DNA of 42,599 nt from the IMG/VR virus record IMGVR_UViG_3300031722_000534, positions 1 to 42,599 of that record; one strand, 5' to 3'. Numbering within the stretch: position 1 is the first letter of the stretch; every line of letters starts with the position of its first letter. Positions 18,735 through 27,691 of the stretch are shown one piece after another. The notes below the pieces were generated by a model. It searched no databases. It saw only the letters and a list, made by a program, of their open reading frames with translations, and had not been told where the DNA came from. The position numbers and the translations under genes were made by a program. The DNA comes from a virus.

Positions 18735-19130
18735 TTAGGCTACTTGAAGCAGCGTGCTCAGCGTCAACTCACGTGGGGTCAGTGACTCATTCACATATTT
18801 GGCGTTGAGCAAGTTCAAGTATGCCTGGGTGAATCCACCCATGACATCCGCCATCGACTGGAACTTGTCGAGGTTGAACGTTTCACCGACCTGCTTCTCA
18901 GCCCAAGACAACCCGTCCTTCTTGTTGAAGTTTTCGTCATCGCGGCAAATCGAGAACTTCACGTTGACTGTACGACGACCATAATCCATCGTAAACACTA
19001 AGGTGACGCCACCGAGATTGCTGTAGCCGACGCCTTGTTTGAATAATACGACTGGGCGAATGTAACGGCAGACCTTGATGACTGCGTCATTTGCAACAGA
19101 TGATTTCTGAATTGCTGTAGTTTGGTTCAT
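18735..19130 (-). CDS. Hypothetical protein
   Basis: A 131-residue protein. Segment SNLGGVTLVFTMDYGRRTVN followed by VKFSICRDDENFNKKDGL suggests a beta-rich domain, followed by helices. No family recognised. The stop lies next to the stop of the plus-strand membrane protein; no terminator hairpin is obvious between them. Confidence 0.8.
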   Translation of the reverse strand: MNQTTAIQKSSVANDAVIKVCRYIRPVVLFKQGVGYSNLGGVTLVFTMDYGRRTVNVKFSICRDDENFNKKDGLSWAEKQVGETFNLDKFQSMADVMGGFTQAYLNLLNAKYVNESLTPRELTLSTLLQVA

Positions 19131-19246
19131 TTCGTTTCTTCCTATCTAAGGTTAAATACTAGGCAGAGTTACCTAGCACCAATTACGCTTCACGTAAAAC
19201 ACTATAATATAGTCAGAGCTCGAAATGAGCAATTATTTTGGTAAGG

Positions 19247-19993
19247 TCAGTGGTTTTTAGGGCGAGTTGCGTCTACAATCGCAAGCGCGGTAGGGGTAAG
19301 GGGCGATTTAAGGAATCTCGACACCTTCTTGCTGGCATCTTTGAGCCCAGCGTCGAAGTCCTCAACTGGCCCTTCAACTAGGTCGTCTTCTTCGGCGATC
19401 GGACGATTGTGGGTCGGCACGTTATTCTCTACGTAGGCGAAATTAGTGCCGAACAACATCGCGTAATAAGTTGCTGATTTCATTGATGATTCGTGGGCTG
19501 CGTCAAAATACGGTTTGGTTACTGGGCGAGTATCTCTAGGGTCAGTGGCGAATTTTCTTCTATTCTCAATTCTAGACGATGCTACCGAATGGTCCACACC
19601 AACAAACACCATAAACGTACTGTATCCTGATTCTTCAAGCTCGTTCTTCAACTCTTGGATGCGCTCTGGTTCTCGTCCAGTAGTATTAATGGTTAGTCCG
19701 AGCATATTACGACGCATCATAGATTGTCGAGCTTGCTCTGTTTTTCGTACAGCCTCGTAATCAGCGTCAGTTATAGTTTTAAGTCGATCTAACGCATTCC
19801 TGGATTTGAACAGATAATACAACGTGTCGTCGATGTCCATCAGCTTCAACCCAGCAGCATTTAATCCTAATGCTGAGATCACATGGTTCTTTCCGGCGCC
19901 CGGTGGGCCCGCCATAAACACTGCCTTGAATATTCCTGGGTCGTTGATGCCTTCTTCTAGCTGAGTTGGTTGGGCGAATTCTCTTAGTTTCAT
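19247..19993 (-). CDS. P-loop kinase (zeta-toxin/polynucleotide-kinase-like) with targeting leader
   Basis: A 248-residue protein. After a leader MKLREFAQPTQLEEG it has a Walker A motif GPPGAGKN (29-36) and DIDDT (53-57), followed by QSMMRRNMLGLTINTTGREP, the layout of zeta-toxin-like and kinase P-loop proteins. N36 replaces the usual S/T. LEE-G in the leader could be a prohead protease site, suggesting a packaged enzyme. ATAAATA (19998-20005) is only 5 nt upstream of the ATG, leaving little room for a leader. Substrate unknown. Confidence 0.8.
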   Translation of the reverse strand: MKLREFAQPTQLEEGINDPGIFKAVFMAGPPGAGKNHVISALGLNAAGLKLMDIDDTLYYLFKSRNALDRLKTITDADYEAVRKTEQARQSMMRRNMLGLTINTTGREPERIQELKNELEESGYSTFMVFVGVDHSVASSRIENRRKFATDPRDTRPVTKPYFDAAHESSMKSATYYAMLFGTNFAYVENNVPTHNRPIAEEDDLVEGPVEDFDAGLKDASKKVSRFLKSPLTPTALAIVDATRPKNH

Positions 19994-19997
19994 GAAG

Positions 19998-20005
19998 TAT
20001 TTATG
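19998..20005 (-). promoter_or_regulatory. T4-like late promoter box, very close to start codon
   Basis: Minus-strand CATAAATA with only 4 nt before ATG. The same spacing recurs at 22572-22579. Confidence 0.4.
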
Positions 20006-20019
20006 CTAGAGTGTAACGT

Positions 20020-20766
20020 CTAGTCTTTACAGAAATAAAAATCACGGTCAAGCCATGGCAGCACAATGTCTTCTTGGCGTAAATGTCCGTGAGCGTTGAT
20101 TGACGCCATCAAAGAATCATGGAGCAGCCCTTTGTCAGCTAGGTCATACCATCGTGTAGTAGTTGGATCCATCGGAGCAATGTCTGTCTTATACACCGCC
20201 ATATGAATCCAAGGGTCGTTCGGTGCCTTATACATATATGAGTCACGGCAGTCGAACCCGTTCACTGCCAACATGTAGATCAGATTGCAAACGGTGTAAG
20301 AATAAAAGCATCTATCATACACACGATTCACTAGACGGTTATATTGGTAATTCGATGTTTGCGGGAGCATCAACGCTAGCATACCATTCTCAGACATTTG
20401 TGAGTTCCAGCTCCTCAGCGTAGCTAACGGATTCACTGCATATTGGAATGCATCGTGACACCAGAGTAGATCAATAGACCTCGGGATCAAACGATCTTCA
20501 AAATTGCCCTGGATAACCTGCACGTTTTTTGGCAGATTGTTGAGTTTGCTGACATCGCGGTCCACAGCGTAGCAGACATAGTTGTACGGTAAGGGCGGGT
20601 CATCTCTAGTTTCTGCGGTTGCCCACCATTCAATGTCTAACCCTTCGCCAGCGCCCATGTCAGCAATGACAGTTAGACTGTCCATAAATCCGTCATACGT
20701 CGATATTAAATCTAACACACGCATCGAATGCTCGTGACTAGCGTATTTGTCTTTAAATAAGTCCAT
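20020..20766 (-). CDS. SAM-dependent methyltransferase (class I fold)
   Basis: A 248-residue protein with motif I ADMGAGEGLD, an acidic strand end in YAVDRDVSKL, NFEDRLIP, and DLLWCHDAFQYAVNP as the motif IV region, followed by NGMLALMLPQ. This order is that of class I small-molecule or protein methyltransferases. No DNA-methylase catalytic motif (DPPY/NPPY) is seen, so DNA is not an obvious substrate. It overlaps the upstream 89-residue gene by one base. Confidence 0.85.
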   Translation of the reverse strand: MDLFKDKYASHEHSMRVLDLISTYDGFMDSLTVIADMGAGEGLDIEWWATAETRDDPPLPYNYVCYAVDRDVSKLNNLPKNVQVIQGNFEDRLIPRSIDLLWCHDAFQYAVNPLATLRSWNSQMSENGMLALMLPQTSNYQYNRLVNRVYDRCFYSYTVCNLIYMLAVNGFDCRDSYMYKAPNDPWIHMAVYKTDIAPMDPTTTRWYDLADKGLLHDSLMASINAHGHLRQEDIVLPWLDRDFYFCKD

Positions 20767-21035
20767 TAGTTCCCATTCTTTAGTAATTCGAACGTTAGCC
20801 TATCCTTAAATATTCGAAGGTGTTCCTCAAATATCCCAATGCGATAGAGTAACTCCTTCTTGTCTACTGACGATAGAGTTAACCCCTCAAGCAAAAACTT
20901 AGCTAGTTCTGCTACGGCTTCCTTCTCTATCTCAATGTCAACTGCGGCCGCGAATTGAGTCTTGGCGCTGTAGTGCACCTTCTTATACTGTTGCCAGTCG
21001 TTAAGTAGAGTAACAGCTTTGTCTTCGAGATTCAT
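20766..21035 (-). CDS. Small helical hypothetical protein
   Basis: An 89-residue all-helical protein with alternating charged and hydrophobic residues (EKEAVAELAKFLLEGL, EEHLRIFKDRLTFELL). Overlaps the genes on both sides by a few bases, so it is translated in the same operon as the methyltransferase. Function unknown. Confidence 0.75.
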   Translation of the reverse strand: MNLEDKAVTLLNDWQQYKKVHYSAKTQFAAAVDIEIEKEAVAELAKFLLEGLTLSSVDKKELLYRIGIFEEHLRIFKDRLTFELLKNGN

Positions 21036-22567
21036 TTACGCTCTCTTGGCGCAGACACTGCATTGCTTGATTTCTTTGCTCGTCCTACTGTTCCCGGTGG
21101 ACGGATTGACGAATGGCCACTAATGATCTGATCAACTTTTTCTTCGGTGTCGTCGACGGTACTAGCTGCTGGGCCGGAACTGGCTGGTTCTACATCCGGT
21201 GTTACACCAGACGACAATACCTTAAATGTGAAGTTGCCTTTGTTGCCAGAACTAAAATAATTTTTGTAGGGAGAAAACTGAACTCCAGCAACTAACTTGG
21301 ATGGATAGACTGACCTAAACTGATTTAGAACAAACTCTGTTCCGTTGTTCTTAGCAGTGGTATAGATTTGTATTAGAGCGCTGCTGTTAAGAATGTCTGT
21401 AGCAGCATCACTAAAATTAGTGTTTTCGTTGATGTAATCCGCTACTGCGTAGGCTATACCGGCTAGCATATTGTAATAAGGAACCAACCGAGTTTTATCA
21501 GCACCAGATGCTCTATCGTCGTAGATAGGTTGCAAGGTCTTAGATAGTTTGACTTTGCTGTCAGTCTTTAGCTTGCGCACTATGTCTGCATCTTTACCAG
21601 ATATCAAATCAAACTGTTCTGCTAATGCTAACGGGCCTTCCGCATAACCCTTAGTCTTCACAGTCCTAATAATCTCGATGATGTCCGAATACTTTTCACG
21701 TAGGATCGTATTGCCGGATATCTCTAAATCGTCGATAGCCTCGATAAGATTTCCTACGCTAGCTTGAGCGCCTAGCTGTCCTTTAGTGCTAATCTTTATT
21801 TGCCGACCAGCCGGACTGATTAGTAGGCTGTCGTAGAGCCCGACATTTTTACCTGAACCGAACGTGATCGTTGCGCCTTTTACCCCAGACTTTCCGAAGA
21901 AGGTTGTTATTGCGTCGTTGGCATTGCCGGTAGTCAATCCATTTATCACAGCGATAGGTTGAAGGATTTCGCAGAAATAATCTCGGAATCCCTCAAAACT
22001 TAGATCGGGGTAACTCGAGATGTCGATTGATATCGGTAGCGGCTGACCTTTGCTGATGCCGTTAGTGAGATGAGTTAACGGATGGGTTGTTCCAAATTTA
22101 GCAACCACCTGATCTAGTATCGATTCAGGAGTTTGCTCTACCATGTTGGTTAGAATGTCTTGCGGTAATAACCCAGATGCCATTTTTGTTGCGCTTGCTT
22201 TGTTGTATTTGAATCCGTTAGGCAAGCCGCTGTTGGGCCAAAAATTAGCAGTGAAGATCGAGTTGATATTCGCAAAATACCGACCATATAATACGATCTT
22301 GTTGTTAGAGTCTTTGAAAGTTACTATCCCGAATGCCAGCATCTTAGCATTAGTGTTGTTAGTGAACTCGATTGAAGTATTAGTTCGTTGTTCAATGTCA
22401 GCGATCTGGTCTTTGAGACCTCGGTGATCGTCAAACTTTCCTTCGGACGGATAAAAATTCAAACCAACAAAGGTCATTAAATCACCTTTGTCGTTTTTGA
22501 ATGATTCGCCAGGTTTACGATTGGCTAAGCCGACTGACTCGGTCAGTAGATTGATAATTTCTCGCAT
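21032..22567 (-). CDS. Large phage protein with targeting-like leader and possible nuclease motif
   Basis: A 511-residue protein starting MREIINLLTESVGLANRKPG. LTE-S fits an I/L-x-E processing site. Around the middle, DSLLISPAGRQIKISTKGQL followed by GAQASVGNL looks like the D...S-x-K arrangement of some PD-(D/E)xK nucleases, with the GA-x-AS segment also seen in such proteins; this is only suggestive. The tail (from about 460) is low-complexity and Ser/Pro-rich. Likely a virion or injected protein. Confidence 0.7.
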   Translation of the reverse strand: MREIINLLTESVGLANRKPGESFKNDKGDLMTFVGLNFYPSEGKFDDHRGLKDQIADIEQRTNTSIEFTNNTNAKMLAFGIVTFKDSNNKIVLYGRYFANINSIFTANFWPNSGLPNGFKYNKASATKMASGLLPQDILTNMVEQTPESILDQVVAKFGTTHPLTHLTNGISKGQPLPISIDISSYPDLSFEGFRDYFCEILQPIAVINGLTTGNANDAITTFFGKSGVKGATITFGSGKNVGLYDSLLISPAGRQIKISTKGQLGAQASVGNLIEAIDDLEISGNTILREKYSDIIEIIRTVKTKGYAEGPLALAEQFDLISGKDADIVRKLKTDSKVKLSKTLQPIYDDRASGADKTRLVPYYNMLAGIAYAVADYINENTNFSDAATDILNSSALIQIYTTAKNNGTEFVLNQFRSVYPSKLVAGVQFSPYKNYFSSGNKGNFTFKVLSSGVTPDVEPASSGPAASTVDDTEEKVDQIISGHSSIRPPGTVGRAKKSSNAVSAPRERK

Positions 22568-22571
22568 ATCG

Positions 22572-22579
22572 TATTTATG
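22572..22579 (-). promoter_or_regulatory. T4-like late promoter box close to start codon
   Basis: Minus-strand CATAAATA, 4 nt upstream of the ATG at 22567, as for the kinase gene. Confidence 0.4.
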
Positions 22580-22582
22580 CGG

Positions 22583-22999
22583 CTACAGGGTTACGTCCTC
22601 CATACCTGCTGTTCTAAGTCGGACAATGTGACCAAGCATATAACTTTTCTGGTCTAACCCCTTGAAGATACCAGTAAACCGATTACGGATCAGAGCTACT
22701 TCGTTGATTAGTGATTCGTAATCAACGACCTCGTCTTCACCATCGGAATATTTTTCAGCGTCCCTAGACGTCAACGCCCTGTTGTAATGCTCGAGATATT
22801 TTTGAAAATGCTTTCTCTTGATCTTCCGTAGCTGAAGTTCCATATGCCTCAGGACCGCTTCAATCTCTTGTAGTTGGTTGAACCTATGTTCAGTGATGCC
22901 CGGTAATGCCGATATATTCTTCTCGACATTACCGTGAATTGTGACATCGTATTTTGCCTGCTGTAGTTCATTGTCAAAATACTCAATGAACTTAGGCAA
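22583..22999 (-). CDS. uvsY: UvsY-like recombination mediator
   Basis: A 138-residue basic, helical protein whose length and pattern (middle block of Lys/Arg-rich helix LQLRKIKRKHFQKYLEHYNR, late GIFKGLDQKSYMLGHIVRLR) fit T4-type UvsY, which loads UvsX onto gp32-coated single-stranded DNA. Location next to uvsX and gp32 supports this. The start appears to be TTG (22997-22999) with no clear ribosome site, so the exact start is uncertain. Confidence 0.78.
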   Translation of the reverse strand: MPKFIEYFDNELQQAKYDVTIHGNVEKNISALPGITEHRFNQLQEIEAVLRHMELQLRKIKRKHFQKYLEHYNRALTSRDAEKYSDGEDEVVDYESLINEVALIRNRFTGIFKGLDQKSYMLGHIVRLRTAGMEDVTL

Positions 23000-23034
23000 A
23001 GTGCCAATGTCAGCAACTACTTAACTATACCAGC

Positions 23035-23259
23035 TCATTGTTCCTCGTCGTAATCGTCAGGGTCAGTATCATCCTCAACAACGTATTCTTTCATAGCACG
23101 GGTCAGAACAGTGTCTGTGGATCCGAACTCTTTAAGATCGTCGTCGCTGAGCATGTCGACCAACAACCCCATCAGGTTGTCAGCTGCTTCCTGACGATCC
23201 TTTGATGGGATATATTGTTTGAGGATTAAGTAGGCTTCTGATAAAACTTCTATGTTCAT
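23035..23259 (-). CDS. Conserved small acidic protein of uvsX region
   Basis: A 74-residue protein, MNIEVLSEAYLILKQYIPSK then DRQEAADNLMGLL, ending in an acidic tail DDTDPDDYDEEQ. I recognise this pattern as a small protein that accompanies uvsX/uvsY in marine T4-like phages. Starts after AAAGGAC. Possibly modulates recombination proteins; function unproven. Confidence 0.82.
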   Translation of the reverse strand: MNIEVLSEAYLILKQYIPSKDRQEAADNLMGLLVDMLSDDDLKEFGSTDTVLTRAMKEYVVEDDTDPDDYDEEQ

Positions 23260-23293
23260 GATAATTGTCCTTTAACGTCTATTACTTATCAGA

Positions 23294-24394
23294 TTATTCT
23301 TCAGCTGTTACATTACCTTCGTCAGACTCGACTTCTGCTGCGGTAGCAGTTAAATCGATTCCAGACAACTTCGACGGGTTCTCCATCAAATCCGCCATAA
23401 TTAAGTCTAAGCAATTATTTTCGTTGCTCTCAAACTTTTTGCGGAATTGCTTGATTGTCTTGCCGTCGTTGAAAGTGTAGATATAGCTGTTACCTTCTTT
23501 CTTCAACAATCCGCGTGTTTCAAACATGTCAAATAACCCCGAATATGGGCTCATACCCGTCGTATAAGGGATCTTGACTTGGACTGATTCGAACGGTTTG
23601 TTGTATCGCGTTTTCATTACCTTACATGCTGCGCGAATACCGTTTACTGTTGTCGTCTTGTTACCGTCTAAGTCTTCCTTCAGCTTCAGCTTGCGCATCG
23701 CTACAACGATAGACGATGCGTAGATGAAGCCTTGACCACCGCTAATCTTGTCGTCTGGATCAAACATGTCTTGTGATGCGTAGGTGTGATTCGTACAGAC
23801 CATACCAACGTTATAGGCGCCGAGCATGTTGACAGAGTTACGCACCAATGAGGTCAACGCCTTTGGCTTACGTCCCATGTCACCCTTCATATCACCTGCT
23901 TCGAACTGGTTTACGTCTGTTGGCGTAAGCAACATGCCTAAGCTGTCCACAACGAACATGATCTTCGGACGAGTTGCTTCATCCATCGACTTGTACTCTT
24001 TCATAAATTCCGAAATCGTCTTGGCTACGTCGTCGATCATACAAAGGCTCAGCTTCATCAGCTTGTCTTCGCTAGTATCAACACCTAATGCCTTCATCCA
24101 CTTTTCGTCAAGTGCGTTTTCTGAGTCGATTAAGATCGGAAAAATTCCTTGGTCTTGACAATGCTTAACGATGTTGCCTGAACAGATATAGGATTTACCC
24201 GAACCTGATTCGCCAGCAAACACTGTTACCTTACCTAACGGTATTCCTTTGAAGAAATCGCCGCTGATTAGGTAGTTCAATGCGTGATTTCCTGTACTAA
24301 CCCAATCTGTTGGGTCATTAAATCCTACTCCTAGTCCTTCAATAGACTTAGTGATGCTTTTTCGAAACTTGCTGATGTCAAATGGCCTGGCCAT
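23294..24394 (-). CDS. uvsX: UvsX RecA-like recombinase
   Basis: A 366-residue RecA-family strand-exchange protein. Walker A GESGSGKS at 61-68, Walker B ending at D150 (KIMFVVDSLGML), and the DNA-binding loop region GMVCTNHTYASQDMFDPDD leading to KISGGQGFIYAS. It forms filaments on single-stranded DNA for T4-type recombination-dependent replication and repair, with UvsY and gp32 encoded alongside. The ATG lies in the last codons of the radical SAM gene (17-base overlap), which implies coupled translation. C-terminus acidic, as in other UvsX proteins. Confidence 0.95.
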   Translation of the reverse strand: MARPFDISKFRKSITKSIEGLGVGFNDPTDWVSTGNHALNYLISGDFFKGIPLGKVTVFAGESGSGKSYICSGNIVKHCQDQGIFPILIDSENALDEKWMKALGVDTSEDKLMKLSLCMIDDVAKTISEFMKEYKSMDEATRPKIMFVVDSLGMLLTPTDVNQFEAGDMKGDMGRKPKALTSLVRNSVNMLGAYNVGMVCTNHTYASQDMFDPDDKISGGQGFIYASSIVVAMRKLKLKEDLDGNKTTTVNGIRAACKVMKTRYNKPFESVQVKIPYTTGMSPYSGLFDMFETRGLLKKEGNSYIYTFNDGKTIKQFRKKFESNENNCLDLIMADLMENPSKLSGIDLTATAAEVESDEGNVTAEE

Positions 24395-25442
24395 AATATT
24401 CTTCCTTTAAAATTGGGTAATGCTCAATGAAACTGATACTACGAAGCTTGTCGGCTTGCTCGATGTGTGATCTAAGGTCAGCTGACGTTTCTTCTATTTC
24501 AGTTACCATAAATTCTGCTAGATTCCTAGCATACTCAAACCTCGAATTCATCAGTAACTCTTTTCCGTAACGAGTTAGAAAGTTGTTCTTCTCTACCCGT
24601 AATATGTCTGGACGGCCCACGATCGCGCCGTTAAACATTATGCTGTTGCTATTTGCAAAATCTAAAATGTTGTCCAAATCCAGTATTGACAGTGATGTCA
24701 ATGCTCCCCACAGCCTAACTACTAATGATGGATATTGCTTGGCTAATTCTTTATAGTAGTTTACTGTAGCACAAAACTTCGGCCATCTAATAGGAAAACG
24801 GCAATATTCAAACACATCGCCAGTACCGTCCATACTAAGATACAAATCAATACGCTGTCCATTCTTTAGCAATCGCTCAAGGCTACGAATCTTTGCAGAT
24901 CCGTTCGTGTAAACTCTAAGCAGTGACAACGAAAACTGGTCAATGTCGTGTTCTAAGAAATGTTGAATACCTTTGCTGATTGCTGGCTCGCCGCCGGTTA
25001 AGTCGATCTCGATGATACGCCTGTTGTCGATATTTTGATCAGACAGATGAGACAACCCAGAATAATTAGTGATTGGTATGTTGAGCAACTTCGAGTAATA
25101 TGTGCTCAGCTCTGGCCCACAAGTTTGGCAGGCCGCATTGCACACAGTATCTACCTCAAAGTTGATCCTGAGGTAATCGGGTTGAATCTTCACTAATTCC
25201 TCGTGCCGGTTGTTACTGTCCTGCCGACGACTAATAACTCCAGATTCTTCGGCACTCCGGCAGCGTAGACATTCTGCTGGCCATTCATCTGCTGAAAACT
25301 GCTGGCGGATTCTAGCTAACCAGTCACTATGTTCCATTTCTTCCACAGTTCGAAATCTTGGTTGCTGCACCATAAAACAACATTTGTTGAAGTCGTTAGT
25401 AGAGTTGAATTTCAAAAAGTGATCTATTCTGCTGCAGAACAT
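24378..25442 (-). CDS. Twitch-domain radical SAM protein B
   Basis: A 354-residue radical SAM enzyme. The 4Fe-4S motif CNAACQTC uses C101, C105 and C108; GGEP at 150-153 binds SAM; YTNGS and SMDGTG follow. An N-terminal pair CC (21-22) and CLRC (58-61) is typical of twitch/SPASM-like radical SAM proteins that hold an extra cluster site. Members act mostly on peptides or carbohydrates; this substrate is unknown. Its ATG overlaps the stop of radical SAM A (TAATG), so they are coupled. Confidence 0.88.
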   Translation of the reverse strand: MFCSRIDHFLKFNSTNDFNKCCFMVQQPRFRTVEEMEHSDWLARIRQQFSADEWPAECLRCRSAEESGVISRRQDSNNRHEELVKIQPDYLRINFEVDTVCNAACQTCGPELSTYYSKLLNIPITNYSGLSHLSDQNIDNRRIIEIDLTGGEPAISKGIQHFLEHDIDQFSLSLLRVYTNGSAKIRSLERLLKNGQRIDLYLSMDGTGDVFEYCRFPIRWPKFCATVNYYKELAKQYPSLVVRLWGALTSLSILDLDNILDFANSNSIMFNGAIVGRPDILRVEKNNFLTRYGKELLMNSRFEYARNLAEFMVTEIEETSADLRSHIEQADKLRSISFIEHYPILKEEYYGQAI

Positions 25443-26488
25443 TAGATCTGCACTCCGTACTCAGCATAGTAATCGTTAAATCGCATTCCTAGAGTTTTGT
25501 CAGATTTAACGACATGAGCCGTAAATTCAGCAGTTACATCTAGTTCTTCAGATGCAATGATTGGCCATATTTTTGCTACTTCGCTAAGCGACGAACTCAG
25601 TAACTGGTGTTTAGCTGCTCGAGTAAGAACATTGTTGTTCTGTACCCTCCACTCTGACGGCTGTTCGATTAGGTTAGCTTTTAACTCAACATCGATTGAG
25701 GCACAATAGTCTATAGCAGCAGGCAACGACAACACCGATAAAGAGCTAATCACCATATTTGCGTAGAGAATAAACAGATCTGGATATTTATCCCGAAGAG
25801 ACAAATAATGTTGCATTGTGTTTGTAAATTTTCCCCACTTGATAGGATATCGATTGTATTCGAACAACCTATCTGTTCCATCCATACTCATAGTCACCCG
25901 GACTCGAATGCCTTTATCTAGCATCGGTTCTAAGTTCGTTAGTATGCGAGATCCGTTTGTGTTTAACCCAACTTCTTGCAGATTTGGAAACTCAAAAATA
26001 TCGTGCGTAAGAAATCGAGAAACATTCAGGCTTACGGCTGGTTCGCCACCCATGATGTCCATAACCCCCACCCTAGTCTTATCTATTTCTGGAGGAAAGG
26101 AAGTTATACTTGCTGATGCTGGGAACTTATACAATTTTGCAATAAGAGAACTATGGCTAGCATTGCAGTGTTGACACGCTGCGTTGCATATAGTGTCGAA
26201 ACTAATGTCGACGGTTAAGAAATCGGTGTGCCTCTCAATATTCGGTAGGGCATAAAAATTTACTCTTTCTCGAAGACTCGACAGATGATTTTCTTCTCGA
26301 TATCGGCATTCAGCACATTCATTCGGCCAGATGTCTGCTTCGAATTTATCTGATAGGGTAGCATACCAGACACTACTGCGCATCGTTGATTCAGACTGAA
26401 ATCTTGGTGCACCTTGCATTGCACAGCAAGGATACATTGTTCCATCGTTTTCAATTCTTAGGCTGTTAGTAAATCTTGTGCAGATCAT
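25442..26488 (-). CDS. Twitch-domain radical SAM protein A
   Basis: A 348-residue paralogue of protein B. I start it at 26488 (MICTRFTNSL) because that ATG follows GGAG by five bases; the frame extends seven codons further upstream. CNAACQHC uses C101, C105, C108, exactly the same positions as in B; GGEP is 147-150, then LNTNGSR and SMDGTD. N-terminal CC and CAEC pairs as in B. The two lie between gp32 and uvsX and are probably one complex or act in sequence. Confidence 0.88.
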   Translation of the reverse strand: MICTRFTNSLRIENDGTMYPCCAMQGAPRFQSESTMRSSVWYATLSDKFEADIWPNECAECRYREENHLSSLRERVNFYALPNIERHTDFLTVDISFDTICNAACQHCNASHSSLIAKLYKFPASASITSFPPEIDKTRVGVMDIMGGEPAVSLNVSRFLTHDIFEFPNLQEVGLNTNGSRILTNLEPMLDKGIRVRVTMSMDGTDRLFEYNRYPIKWGKFTNTMQHYLSLRDKYPDLFILYANMVISSLSVLSLPAAIDYCASIDVELKANLIEQPSEWRVQNNNVLTRAAKHQLLSSSLSEVAKIWPIIASEELDVTAEFTAHVVKSDKTLGMRFNDYYAEYGVQI

Positions 26489-26549
26489 AATTGCTCCGTA
26501 TAGAACCATGACACAGGCTATTGACCTGTGTCATGTACGTTACATCGTA

Positions 26550-27587
26550 TTACGAAGCTTTTTGACGATTGCGGATCATCGCTAAGATGTCTTCCGCTCT
26601 ACTTCCGCCAGCAGCTGGCGTAGCGATTGGAGCCGAAGCTGTCGGAGTGTCATCGTCACCAATGTCTTCCGGGTCTGCAACTGGCGTTGGGGCCGGAGTT
26701 GCCTTCGGTGCTGGAGCAGGTGCTGCCTTAGGCGCTGCGGCAGGAGCCGAGGTACCCTTATCATCACTGTCCTTCTTGTCGCCGTCCATTTGGAACCCTG
26801 CTGGGCGGAAATGCTTGCCCCACTTTTCTGGATCGTATGCTTGACCGTCGACTGACGCTTCAAACATTTCCTTCATGATAACCAAGTCCTCTGCGGATGG
26901 TTTCTTCGGGAGTGCGTCGGCTAGATTCTGCAGACCGAATTTTTCAATCGCTTCTGCTTCATCTACTGTGAGGGATGTTTCCTTACGCGACCAGGTGCTG
27001 GTGCTGTAATCTGCGTAGCCACCTTTGCTGGTCTTCTTGACGTTGAAGTCAAGACCGTTTTGGTAATCCGTCGGCAAGTTTTCCAATTCTGGATCCATCA
27101 GTGCTGCCTTAACCAGATTGAAAATCTGTGGGCTGATGATGAAACGGCGAATTGGGCTATCTGGCACCTTGTCTTCCTTCATCGGATTTTCGCGAACGAA
27201 ACCTTGCATGATGTAGGACTTTTTCTTCCAATACTTGCGACCCATTTCCTCGAGGGACTTGTCTTTGAACCACGGACGTACTTCGTTGAGGATTGGGCAT
27301 AGACCCATTTCTGGCCACATTTCAATACACGGTACCTGAACGATACACGGCTTGCTTTCTGGTTGACCTTTGATGCCTGAGAATGGGAGTTTGATCATCG
27401 CCTTTTCTACCCAGAAAAAGTTGTTCTCTGGATTTGCGTCTGGGATGAGTCGAATGCGAGCTGTGTCGCCTTCATTGATTGACCAGTGTGGATAGACTGT
27501 ACCGTCTCCGAATGAACCACTGCCACCGGTTTTCTTGTCTTCTTGTGCTTTGAGCTTTGCTCGGATATCTGCTAATGACATTGCCAT
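26550..27587 (-). CDS. 32: Single-stranded DNA-binding protein gp32
   Basis: A 345-residue gp32-type protein. An N-terminal arm (MAMSLADIRAKLKAQEDKKT) for cooperativity is followed by the OB-fold core with WSINEGDTARIRLIPD, FFWVEKAMIKLPF, a Cys cluster (SKPCIVQVPC, GLCPIL) in the zinc region, RKYWKKKSYIMQGFV, and an Ala/Pro-rich linker leading to an acidic stretch DPEDIGDDDT. Unusually, the extreme C-terminus is not acidic but RAEDILAMIRNRQKAS. It protects ssDNA and recruits UvsY and replication proteins. Start after AAGGAG. Confidence 0.92.
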   Translation of the reverse strand: MAMSLADIRAKLKAQEDKKTGGSGSFGDGTVYPHWSINEGDTARIRLIPDANPENNFFWVEKAMIKLPFSGIKGQPESKPCIVQVPCIEMWPEMGLCPILNEVRPWFKDKSLEEMGRKYWKKKSYIMQGFVRENPMKEDKVPDSPIRRFIISPQIFNLVKAALMDPELENLPTDYQNGLDFNVKKTSKGGYADYSTSTWSRKETSLTVDEAEAIEKFGLQNLADALPKKPSAEDLVIMKEMFEASVDGQAYDPEKWGKHFRPAGFQMDGDKKDSDDKGTSAPAAAPKAAPAPAPKATPAPTPVADPEDIGDDDTPTASAPIATPAAGGSRAEDILAMIRNRQKAS

Positions 27588-27691
27588 GATGATTTTCTCC
27601 TTGATGAAATATAAAGATGGTCTTTGGTGCTGCTTCCATGATGTTGCGCTTTGATACCAGTAACTGCACCATGCAACTACTGTAACATAGT

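Noticed and set aside
20020-20766. DNA methyltransferase
   Set aside because: SAM-binding motif present but no DPPY/NPPY or PC catalytic motif, so only a general class I methyltransferase is claimed.
26582-26863. Alternative frame inside gene 32
   Set aside because: Gln/Arg-rich shadow of the Ala/Pro linker; gp32 frame is clearly the coding one.
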